DNA of 6,096 nucleotides, from NCBI GenBank assembly GCA_937868205.1, contig CALMMC010000069.1, forward strand, positions 1 through 6,096. The letters run 5' to 3'. The notes beneath the pieces were generated by a model that saw only the letters and a list, made by a program, of their open reading frames with translations, was not told the origin of the DNA and ran no database searches. This DNA is from JAAZPG01 sp012797375. GTDB lineage: Bacteria; Acidobacteriota; Aminicenantia; Aminicenantales; UBA4085. The translations under genes and the position numbers were made by a program. This document shows positions 1-5,154 of this stretch, one piece after another; positions within the stretch are counted from its first letter, which is position 1; every line of letters begins with the position of its first letter.

Positions 1-35
1 TTGACTCGTAAGATATTGCCGGTCCATCCTTTCAT
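1..35 (-). CDS. Aldehyde:ferredoxin oxidoreductase family protein, N-terminal fragment (runs off left edge)
   Basis: Reading the minus strand from an ATG at 35-33 gives MKGWTGNILRV followed by an incomplete AA(N) codon for Asn or Lys. This closely matches the typical start of tungsten/molybdopterin aldehyde:ferredoxin oxidoreductases, whose first beta strand usually reads like M-K/N-G-(W/Y)-T-G-K-(I/V)-L-R-V-(N/D). A GGAGG Shine-Dalgarno site lies 5 nt upstream of the ATG, and a good sigma70-like promoter lies further upstream at 112-84. Such enzymes oxidise aldehydes to carboxylic acids with ferredoxin as electron acceptor, using a tungsto- or molybdo-bispterin cofactor and a 4Fe-4S cluster in the cytoplasm. 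Nothing of the cofactor or cluster motifs is inside the window, so the family call rests on 11 residues plus correct translation and promoter signals. The subfamily (AOR, FOR, GOR or benzoyl-CoA reductase BamB-like) cannot be told. The gene is divergent from the K+ transporter gene. Confidence 0.68.
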   Translation of the reverse strand, partial: MKGWTGNILRV

Positions 36-40
36 GAAAG

Positions 41-45
41 CCTCC
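41..45 (-). promoter_or_regulatory. Ribosome binding site of the leftward AOR-like gene
   Basis: The plus-strand CCTCC reads GGAGG on the minus strand, with 5 nt (CTTTC) before the ATG. It decides the start of the leftward gene and is the main reason to read the left edge as coding on the minus strand. Confidence 0.75.
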
Positions 46-83
46 AGGAATTGAGATAAATATGCGTAATGAGGGAGAAATAC

Positions 84-112
84 TTGATACCATGCCGGGA
101 CCGAAGAGTCAA
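84..112 (-). promoter_or_regulatory. Sigma70-like promoter reading left toward the AOR-like gene
   Basis: On the minus strand, TTGACT (112-107) is followed by a 17-bp spacer and TATCAA (89-84). TGG directly precedes the -10, giving an extended -10 (TGN). The -35 matches 5 of 6 consensus bases and the -10 matches 4 of 6. Transcription would start near position 77, leaving a leader of about 40 nt before the ATG at 35. The surrounding sequence is AT-richer than the rest of the window, as expected for a promoter. Confidence 0.62.
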
Positions 113-116
113 GGCG

Positions 117-139
117 CGGCCGGCGCCGGGGGCCGGCCG
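117..139. repeat. Perfect 8-bp GC inverted repeat between two divergent -35 boxes (possible operator)
   Basis: CGGCCGGC (117-124) and GCCGGCCG (132-139) are perfect inverted repeats separated by 7 nt (GCCGGGG). The element lies 4 bp from the leftward -35 (107-112) and 2 bp from the rightward -35 (142-147), so it fills the gap between two back-to-back promoters almost symmetrically. This placement suits a site for a dimeric regulator acting on both genes. As RNA it would also form a stable stem-loop, but no gene reads through it toward a clear T-tract, so a terminator role is less likely. CCGG-rich words are common in this genome, which weakens the case for selection. Confidence 0.45.
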
Positions 140-141
140 GT

Positions 142-170
142 TTGACATTTTCGCCCGCCGGAGGGATAAT
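142..170 (+). promoter_or_regulatory. Strong sigma70-like promoter for the K+ transporter gene
   Basis: A perfect TTGACA (142-147), a 17-bp spacer and GATAAT (165-170, 5 of 6 matches to TATAAT) make a near-consensus promoter. The start of transcription would fall near 177, leaving a leader of about 120 nt before the ATG at 298. The spacer and flanks are very GC-rich, so the two boxes stand out. Confidence 0.72.
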
Positions 171-204
171 CCAGGCTCGAAGCCGCCGGATCACGCGGAA
201 ACCA

Positions 205-259
205 CCCCCCACGACCTCCTCGACTCAGGAATTCATCCTCGGCCGGGGGAGGCGGGGGG
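205..259 (+). other. Predicted stem-loop in the K+ transporter mRNA leader
   Basis: Six C (205-210) can pair with six G (254-259), and CCTCC (215-219) with GGAGG (248-252). The two helices are separated by an asymmetric internal loop (ACGA against C) and closed by a 28-nt apical loop. The structure ends 38 nt upstream of the start codon, so it need not cover the ribosome binding site at 288-291. I see none of the conserved blocks of the ydaO/kimA c-di-AMP riboswitch here. It may be a regulatory leader or only a by-product of G/C homopolymer runs. Confidence 0.3.
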
Positions 260-297
260 ATTGAAAGGCGATCCGGGGAAGTCGGCCGGAGAGGGAG

Positions 298-2262
298 ATG
301 AACGACGAAAAGCCCCTGGGAGACCGGATCAGGGAAACGTTGATCGGCAAGCCGAAAAGCATCAAGGATCCGTCCCTTTTTCACAAGCTGGCCCTGATTC
401 CCATCCTGGCTTGGATCGGCCTCGGGGCCGACGGCCTCTCCTCTTCGTCGTATGGTCCCGAGGAAGCCTTCAAGACGCTGGGGACGCATACGTACCTGGC
501 GCTTTTTCTGGCCGTGGCCACGGCCCTGACGGTCTTCATCATTTCCAAGGCGTACGCCCGCATCATCGAATATTTTCCCTCCGGCGGCGGCGGATATGTC
601 GTGGCCACTCAAACGCTGGGTCCCAAGGCCGGGGTCCTCTCCGGGGCCGCCCTGCTGGTGGACTATGTCCTGACCATCACCGTCTCGATCGTCTCCTGCG
701 GGGCGGCGTTGTTCAGCTTTCTGCCCGTCTCCTGGCATGACTACAAGATTCCGTTCGACCTGGCCTTGATTGTCATCCTCGTGATCCTCAACCTCCGCGG
801 AGTGAAAGAGTCGATCCAGCTTCTCGCCCCGATTTTCATTATCTTCGTCCTGACCCACCTCCTGCTGATCGGCTACGGAATCTTGAGCCATGCTCCCCGG
901 ATCGGGCCGGTTTCGGCCAAAATCGGCGGCGATTTCCAGGCGGGGCTGGCGACTCTTGGAGCCGGCGGCATGATCTTACTCTTCCTTAAGGCCTTTTCCA
1001 TGGGCGGGGGGACTTACACCGGGATCGAGGCGGTCTCCAACGGCCTGGGCATCCTTCGGGAGCCCCGCGTCCATACCGGGAAAAAGACGATGGCCTACAT
1101 GGCCGGATCCTTGGCCTTTACGGCCGGCGGCATCCTTCTCTGCTACCTGTTGATCGGGGTGCGGCCGGTGGACGGGCGGACGCTCAACGCCGTCCTGGCC
1201 GACGGCGTGTTCAGCGGCTGGTCCATCGGAGGGATCCTGGCGTTCATCACCATCTTCTCCGAGGGCGCCCTGTTGCTCGTCGGGGCCCAGACGGGATTCG
1301 TCGACGGGCCGCGGGTCATGGCCAACATGGCCGCCGACTACTGGTTCCCGCACCGGTTCGCCTCCCTCTCGAACCGGTTCACGATCCAGAACGGCGTCCT
1401 GATGATGGGCGGATCGGCGATCCTTCTGCTGCTTTATTCGCGCGGCCATATCACGACCCTGGTGGTCATGTATTCGATCAACGTCTTCCTGACCTTCACT
1501 CTCAGCCAGCTCGGCATGTCGAGGATGTTCATCCGGAAGCGGGCGACGGAGCCGAAATGGAAGCGGCATCTGCCGCTCCATCTCGTCGGCCTGGTCGTCT
1601 GCCTGACGATTCTCGTCATCACCTCGATCGAGAAGTTCGCCTTAGGCGGCTGGCTGACCTTCCTGATCACGGGGGTGGTCGTCCTTCTTTGCTTCCTGAC
1701 CCGCCGGCACTACAATAACGTCCGGCGCGGCGTGCGGGAGCTGGACGAGCTCCTGAGCCTGCCGATCGACGGCCCGGTCAACCATGACCCGGTCCAGCCG
1801 AAGGCGACGACGGCCATTCAACTCGTCAACGGGTACACGGGATTCGGCGTCCATACGTTTTTATCGATCCTCCGCAGCTTCCGCCGCCTCTACAAGCAGT
1901 TCATCTTCGTCTCGGTGGGGGAGATCGATGTGACCGCCTTCAAGGGGACCGACGAGGTCCGGAAGCTGGAGGAGGCCACCCGCCGGGATCTCGATCAATA
2001 CGTTTCCCTGGCCCGGCGCTTCGGTTTTCCGGCCGCGGCCCGGATGGAAATGGGGCCGGATGTGGTGGCCACGGCTTCGTCCCTGATCGAGGCGGTGAGC
2101 CGGGAATTTCCCGATTCCATCGTTTTCGCCGGTCAGTCCGTTTTCCGGAAGCCGGGCGTCATTCATCGCCTTCTCCACAACGAAACGGCGTTTGCCATCC
2201 AGCAGGAGCTCCGGTGGAAGGGGATCACGACGGTGATCCTGCCCATCCGGATTAACATTTAA
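298..2262 (+). CDS. kimA: KimA-family high-affinity potassium transporter (APC superfamily)
   Basis: Inner-membrane K+ importer, probably proton-coupled as known for Bacillus KimA. The 654-residue protein has about twelve hydrophobic segments between residues 31 and 467, in LeuT-fold order, then a soluble alpha/beta domain at about 500-654 resembling a universal-stress fold. TM1 carries GADGLSSSSYGPEEAF (43-58). D45 and Y52, then D122, T126 and S130 in TM3, and T241 and E244 in TM6 reproduce the spacing of the K+-site residues I recall for B. subtilis KimA (D36/Y43, D117/T121/S125, T230/E233). Y392 in TM10 may be the further Tyr ligand. It is slightly longer than the roughly 607-residue Bacillus protein. 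The ATG is the first in-frame start after a TGA at 262-264, with GGAG at 288-291 six nt upstream. In Firmicutes KimA is blocked by c-di-AMP, but whether that holds here is unknown. The gene has its own promoter and is divergent from the AOR-like gene. An amino-acid permease role is the alternative, made less likely by the K+-site residues. Confidence 0.88.
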   Translation: MNDEKPLGDRIRETLIGKPKSIKDPSLFHKLALIPILAWIGLGADGLSSSSYGPEEAFKTLGTHTYLALFLAVATALTVFIISKAYARIIEYFPSGGGGYVVATQTLGPKAGVLSGAALLVDYVLTITVSIVSCGAALFSFLPVSWHDYKIPFDLALIVILVILNLRGVKESIQLLAPIFIIFVLTHLLLIGYGILSHAPRIGPVSAKIGGDFQAGLATLGAGGMILLFLKAFSMGGGTYTGIEAVSNGLGILREPRVHTGKKTMAYMAGSLAFTAGGILLCYLLIGVRPVDGRTLNAVLADGVFSGWSIGGILAFITIFSEGALLLVGAQTGFVDGPRVMANMAADYWFPHRFASLSNRFTIQNGVLMMGGSAILLLLYSRGHITTLVVMYSINVFLTFTLSQLGMSRMFIRKRATEPKWKRHLPLHLVGLVVCLTILVITSIEKFALGGWLTFLITGVVVLLCFLTRRHYNNVRRGVRELDELLSLPIDGPVNHDPVQPKATTAIQLVNGYTGFGVHTFLSILRSFRRLYKQFIFVSVGEIDVTAFKGTDEVRKLEEATRRDLDQYVSLARRFGFPAAARMEMGPDVVATASSLIEAVSREFPDSIVFAGQSVFRKPGVIHRLLHNETAFAIQQELRWKGITTVILPIRINI

Positions 2263-2273
2263 GGGAGGCCGCG

Positions 2274-2302
2274 TTGACTTCGCCCCTGTTCTTCATTATA
2301 AA
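2274..2302 (+). promoter_or_regulatory. Near-consensus sigma70-like promoter of the kinase-panBCD operon
   Basis: TTGACT (2274-2279), a spacer of exactly 17 bp and TATAAA (2297-2302) match the consensus at 5 of 6 positions in each box. They sit in the only AT-rich patch of the 61-bp gap after the transporter gene. Transcription would start near 2309, so the leader is only about 15 nt and begins at the GGGAG ribosome binding site (2309-2313), 10 nt before the ATG at 2324. The promoter makes the kinase and pan genes a transcription unit separate from kimA, although read-through from kimA is possible because no terminator is seen. Confidence 0.75.
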
Positions 2303-2323
2303 AAAAGCGGGAGACGAGCGTTC

Positions 2324-2995
2324 ATGACCGCCTTCGACGCCGGCGCATTCAGGCATATCGCCCTGGAGGGCGTTTTCCATTCGGGGAAGACGCAATGGGC
2401 CGGGCTTTTGGCCGAGCGGATGGGCGGAAAGCTCGTTCAGGACAAGACCGACAATCCCTATCTCAAGGATTTCTACGACGAAAAAGACGGGGCCGCCTTC
2501 CTGGCCCAGCTCGTGTTCCTGGTCAACCGCTATCACCAGCAGTCCCGCCTTGTCCAGCGGGAGCTCTTCGAGGAGCGGATCCTTTGCGACTATATCTTCG
2601 AAAAAGACAAGATCTACGCTTACCAGACGCTGTCGGACGACGAGCTGGCCGTTTACGATAAGATCTACGGCGTGTTTTCCGAAAGGATTCCCAAGCCCGA
2701 CCTCGTCATCTATCTCCAAATCGGCCTGCCCACGCTGCTGCGCCGGATCAGCCGCCAGGGATCGCCGCTCGACCGGAACATCTCGGAAAAGTATCTTCAA
2801 GACCTCATCGAGGCTTATGATTATTTTTTCTTCAATTACCAGGCCACGCCCCTTCTCGTCGTCAAGTCCGACGAGCTCGACGCGTCCCGCGGGGATCACC
2901 TCGACGATTTGATCGAGCAGATCAACGGAATGAAGAAAACGTCCCTCTATTATGTCCCGTCCAGCTTCGACGGAGCGGCGGCGAAGAAGAGATGA
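2324..2995 (+). CDS. Deoxynucleoside kinase-family protein, divergent active site
   Basis: A 223-residue P-loop kinase of the dCK/dGK/dAK family, which phosphorylates deoxynucleosides at the 5' hydroxyl using ATP. The Walker A loop is GVFHSGKT (16-23), after the usual E15. DNPYLKDFY (43-51), NRYHQQ (68-73), CDYIFEKDKIYA (88-99) and KPDLVIYL (124-131) follow the order and wording of bacterial deoxyguanosine/deoxyadenosine kinases. Against the Bacillus enzyme as I remember it, the catalytic Glu five residues before the N of NPYL is Q39 (with D40 next to it), the LID motif R-I-x-x-R-G-R is R141-I-S-R-Q-G-S, and the P-loop has FHS where IG-A/V is usual. Lengths fit, so this is a whole protein. 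It heads an operon with panB, panC and panD, 60 nt upstream of panB. Family membership is firm, but substrate is not: it may be deoxynucleoside salvage, or a changed substrate tied to the pantothenate pathway. The ATG is the first start downstream of the promoter in this frame. Confidence 0.82.
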   Translation: MTAFDAGAFRHIALEGVFHSGKTQWAGLLAERMGGKLVQDKTDNPYLKDFYDEKDGAAFLAQLVFLVNRYHQQSRLVQRELFEERILCDYIFEKDKIYAYQTLSDDELAVYDKIYGVFSERIPKPDLVIYLQIGLPTLLRRISRQGSPLDRNISEKYLQDLIEAYDYFFFNYQATPLLVVKSDELDASRGDHLDDLIEQINGMKKTSLYYVPSSFDGAAAKKR

Positions 2996-3010
2996 GCGAT
3001 TGAGACTTTA

Positions 3011-3041
3011 CCCCAACCCCGGTTTTTAAGACGGGGTGGGG
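3011..3041 (+). other. Stable stem-loop in the kinase-panB intergenic gap
   Basis: CCCCAACCCCG (3011-3021) pairs with CGGGGTGGGG (3032-3041), making ten base pairs with one bulged A and a 10-nt loop (GTTTTTAAGA). It lies between the kinase stop at 2995 and the panB ribosome binding site (AAAGGA, 3044-3049). No U-tract follows the stem, so a simple intrinsic terminator is unlikely. More plausible roles are an mRNA-processing or stability element that sets kinase against panBCD levels, or a hairpin whose 3' edge lies close to the panB ribosome binding site. Confidence 0.5.
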
Positions 3042-3055
3042 AGAAAGGATAAAAC

Positions 3056-3922
3056 ATGACCCCCCAGCAAGAGCCCTCCCGAATGACGGTCCCCCTCCTC
3101 CGGGCCCGCAAGGGCGCCGGCAAGATCGTGGCCCTCACGGCCTACGATTACGCCGTCGCTTCCATCCTGGACGCGGCCGGCGCGGACCTCCTTCTCGTCG
3201 GAGATTCCCTCGGCATGGTCCTCCTCGGCTACGAAAACACGCTTCCGGTGACGATGGACGAGATGATCAATCACACGAAGCCGGTCGCCCGGGCCGCCCG
3301 GCGAGCCCTGGTCGTGGGCGACATGCCGTTCCTCTCGTATCATCTCTCCGCCGAGCAGGCCGTGGCCAACGCCGGCCGGTTCATCAAGGAGGGGGGGGCG
3401 GCGGCCGTTAAGATCGAGGGCGCCTCGCCCCGGAGGTTGCGGCTGATCGAAACCTTGGTCGAGGCCGACATTCCCGTCCTCGGCCATATCGGGCTCACGC
3501 CCCAGTCCATCGGCCGCTTCGGCGGCTTCAAGGTCCAAGGGACGACGCCGGCCGGAGCCCGGCGGCTCGTGGCCGAGGCCCGGGCCGTGGAAAAAGCCGG
3601 GGCTTTCGGGATGGTTGTGGAGTGCGTCCCGGCGGAGGTCGCAGCGGGGATTACGGCCGCGGTCGGCATTCCCACGATCGGCATCGGAGCCGGGCCTGGC
3701 TGTGACGGCCAGATCATCGTTTTTCACGACCTGGTCGGCTTTCACCATGGCTACATGCCCAAATTCGTCAAGACCTACGCCGACCTCCACGGGGTGATTT
3801 CAGAAGCGGTCGGCCGCTACCGGGACGACGTCCGGTCGGGCGTCTTCCCGGACGAGGCTCATTCCTATCACCTGAAAGCCGGGACGGCCCGCGGGCCGAA
3901 AAGCGGCCGGGCGCGCGGCTGA
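3056..3922 (+). CDS. panB: 3-methyl-2-oxobutanoate hydroxymethyltransferase (ketopantoate synthase)
   Basis: Transfers a hydroxymethyl group from 5,10-methylene-tetrahydrofolate to alpha-ketoisovalerate, giving ketopantoate, the first committed step to pantothenate; cytosolic (beta/alpha)8 barrel. Of 288 residues, LTAYDYAVA (27-35), LLVGDSLGMVLLGY (46-59), VVGDMPF (86-92), AVKIEG (117-122), GHIGLTPQS (143-151), VVECVP (187-192) and IPTIGIGAG (205-213) are the family signatures. The Mg2+ ligands correspond to D50, D89 and E121, and the catalytic Glu to E189 (E. coli D45, D84, E114, E181). It is about 24 residues longer than the E. coli enzyme, with a few extra residues at the N-terminus and an Arg/Lys/Gly-rich tail after residue 275. 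An in-frame TAA at 3050-3052 rules out a longer start. M10 could be an alternative start but lacks a ribosome binding site. panC follows after 16 nt. Confidence 0.97.
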   Translation: MTPQQEPSRMTVPLLRARKGAGKIVALTAYDYAVASILDAAGADLLLVGDSLGMVLLGYENTLPVTMDEMINHTKPVARAARRALVVGDMPFLSYHLSAEQAVANAGRFIKEGGAAAVKIEGASPRRLRLIETLVEADIPVLGHIGLTPQSIGRFGGFKVQGTTPAGARRLVAEARAVEKAGAFGMVVECVPAEVAAGITAAVGIPTIGIGAGPGCDGQIIVFHDLVGFHHGYMPKFVKTYADLHGVISEAVGRYRDDVRSGVFPDEAHSYHLKAGTARGPKSGRARG

Positions 3923-3938
3923 GCCCCGGAGAAAAGCC

Positions 3939-4781
3939 ATGAAGATCATCGCGACGGTCGAGGAAATGGGCCGGGCGGTCCGGGAAGAGCGGCGGCGGGG
4001 ACGTTCGATCAGCCTTGTCCCGACGATGGGATTCCTGCATGAGGGGCATTTGTCGCTGGTCCGGCTCTCCCGGGCCGCGGCCGACATCACTGTCGTCAGC
4101 CTGTTCGTCAATCCGACGCAATTCGGGCCCAAGGAAGATTTGAACACCTACCCGCGCGATTTCGAGCGGGACGCGGCGATGCTTCGGGCCGAGGGCGCGG
4201 ATTACCTGTTCGCCCCGGCGGCTGAAGACATGTATGCCTCGGAACACCGGACGTTCGTCGAGGTTCGGGACCTCCAGGACAAGCTTTGCGGGCGGTCCCG
4301 TCCCGGTCATTTCCGGGGCGTCTGCACGATCGTCTTGAAGCTGTTCAACCTGGTGCAGCCGGATTGCTCCGTCTTCGGCCAAAAAGACGCCCAGCAAGCC
4401 TTGATCCTTAAGCGGATGATCGCCGATCTGAACGTCCCTGTCCGGATGATCGTCGGGCCGATCGTCCGGGAAGCCGACGGCCTGGCCCTGAGCTCGCGCA
4501 ACACCTACCTGAATCCGGAGGAGCGGCGGGCCGCCCGGATCCTGTCGCTGAGCCTGGCCGAGGCCCGGACGCTCATCGAGGCGGGGGAGCGGGACGCGGG
4601 GCGGGTGCTGGTCCGGATGAGAACCCTGATCGAGGCCGAGCCGACCGCCCGCATCGATTACGTCGAGGCGGTCGGTCCCGAAAACCTCGAGCCCGTCTCC
4701 GTCCTCAAGAACGGAACCTTGATCGCCCTGGCCGTTTGGATCGGCCGGACGCGCCTGATCGACAACCTGATCGTCGCCTAG
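3939..4781 (+). CDS. panC: Pantothenate synthetase (pantoate--beta-alanine ligase)
   Basis: Condenses D-pantoate with beta-alanine using ATP through a pantoyl-adenylate; cytosolic, usually a dimer. The 280 residues are the normal family length. PTMGFLHEGHLSLV (28-41) is the HIGH-type nucleotide-binding signature with H34 and H37, and NPTQFGPKEDL (58-68) carries Q61 of the pantoate site. FRGVCTIV (125-132) and VFGQKDAQQ (145-153) hold the conserved Lys and Gln of the active site, and LSSRNTYL (184-191) is the KMSKS-like ATP loop. No key residue is missing. GGAG at 3928-3931, seven nt before the ATG, supports the start. It lies 16 nt after panB and 13 nt before panD, so the three are cotranscribed, and panD supplies its beta-alanine substrate. 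Confidence 0.98.
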   Translation: MKIIATVEEMGRAVREERRRGRSISLVPTMGFLHEGHLSLVRLSRAAADITVVSLFVNPTQFGPKEDLNTYPRDFERDAAMLRAEGADYLFAPAAEDMYASEHRTFVEVRDLQDKLCGRSRPGHFRGVCTIVLKLFNLVQPDCSVFGQKDAQQALILKRMIADLNVPVRMIVGPIVREADGLALSSRNTYLNPEERRAARILSLSLAEARTLIEAGERDAGRVLVRMRTLIEAEPTARIDYVEAVGPENLEPVSVLKNGTLIALAVWIGRTRLIDNLIVA

Positions 4782-4794
4782 GAGAAAGAGGTCC

Positions 4795-5145
4795 ATGCGC
4801 CGCACGATGCTAAAATCAAAAATCCACCGGGCCCGGGTCACCGTATCCGATCTTCATTACGAAGGGAGCCTGGGGCTGGACGAGGACCTCATGGAGGCCG
4901 CCGGCCTCGTTCCGTACGAGAAAGCGCACGTGTACAATGTTTCCAACGGCGCCCGGTTTTCAACCTACATCATCCGGGAAGAGCGGGGATCGGGGAGCGT
5001 GGCCATTTACGGGGCCGCCGCCCACCGGGCCCGCCCCGGCGACCTGCTGATCATCGCGGCTTACGCCCAGTTCGAGGAGACGGAAATCAAGGAATGGAGG
5101 CCCAAGGTCGTCCATGTCGATTCCGAGAACCGGGTCAAAAGCTGA
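4795..5145 (+). CDS. panD: Aspartate 1-decarboxylase proenzyme
   Basis: Decarboxylates L-aspartate to beta-alanine, the second substrate of PanC. The proenzyme cleaves itself between G24 and S25, and S25 becomes the N-terminal pyruvoyl group. Both residues are present in LHYEGS (20-25), as are K9, H11, Y22, R54 and Y58 (NGARFSTY, 51-58) and the GAAAH segment (73-77). The residue before GAAAH is Y72, where the E. coli enzyme and most homologues have Asn72, which contacts the active site and processing region. The length of 116 is slightly short of E. coli (126). The protein starts MRRTMLKSKIHR, like E. coli MIRTMLQ. The ATG at 4795 is preferred over M5 (4807) because AGGAG and GAGG lie at 4780-4784 and 4788-4791. 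It is the last gene of the pan operon and ends 9 bp before the converging guaB stop. Confidence 0.95.
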   Translation: MRRTMLKSKIHRARVTVSDLHYEGSLGLDEDLMEAAGLVPYEKAHVYNVSNGARFSTYIIREERGSGSVAIYGAAAHRARPGDLLIIAAYAQFEETEIKEWRPKVVHVDSENRVKS

Positions 5146-5154
5146 CGATAACCG

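Noticed and set aside
29..40. A perfect 12-nt palindrome, CTTTCATGAAAG.
   Set aside because: It is largely explained by the leftward gene's ATG-AAA start and adjacent leader bases; a palindrome this short needs no operator explanation.
117..150. GC hairpin followed by TTTGACATTTT, read as an intrinsic terminator on the plus strand.
   Set aside because: No plus-strand gene lies upstream, since the left edge codes leftward, and the T-run is interrupted by the -35 box.
170..297. ydaO/kimA c-di-AMP riboswitch upstream of the transporter.
   Set aside because: By eye the conserved blocks of that class are absent; only general G/C-rich pairing is seen. A covariance-model search would settle it.
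69..740. Long open frame on the plus strand overlapping the start of kimA.
   Set aside because: It has a Pro/Gly/Arg-rich low-complexity translation, no family resemblance and no ribosome binding site, and it overlaps a well-supported transporter frame. It is a GC-rich shadow frame.
2274..2327. A 17-codon reading frame from TTG at 2274, with GGGAGG five nt upstream, whose TGA overlaps the kinase ATG (ATGA).
   Set aside because: The same bases make a near-consensus promoter (TTGACT-17-TATAAA), which would place most of the frame upstream of the transcript start. The peptide MTSPLFFIIKKAGDERS has no recognisable character, and TTG starts are uncommon.
3000..3028. A second promoter before panB (TTGAGA-17-TTTTTA).
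   Set aside because: The -10 match is poor and falls in the loop of the GC hairpin, so the T-run is better explained as loop sequence.
3768..4841. A 357-codon minus-strand open frame opposite panC, and similar long antisense frames opposite kimA, the kinase and panB.
   Set aside because: The Asp/Arg/Gly/Pro-rich translations are the expected antisense artefact of high-GC coding DNA; the plus-strand genes carry unambiguous family motifs.
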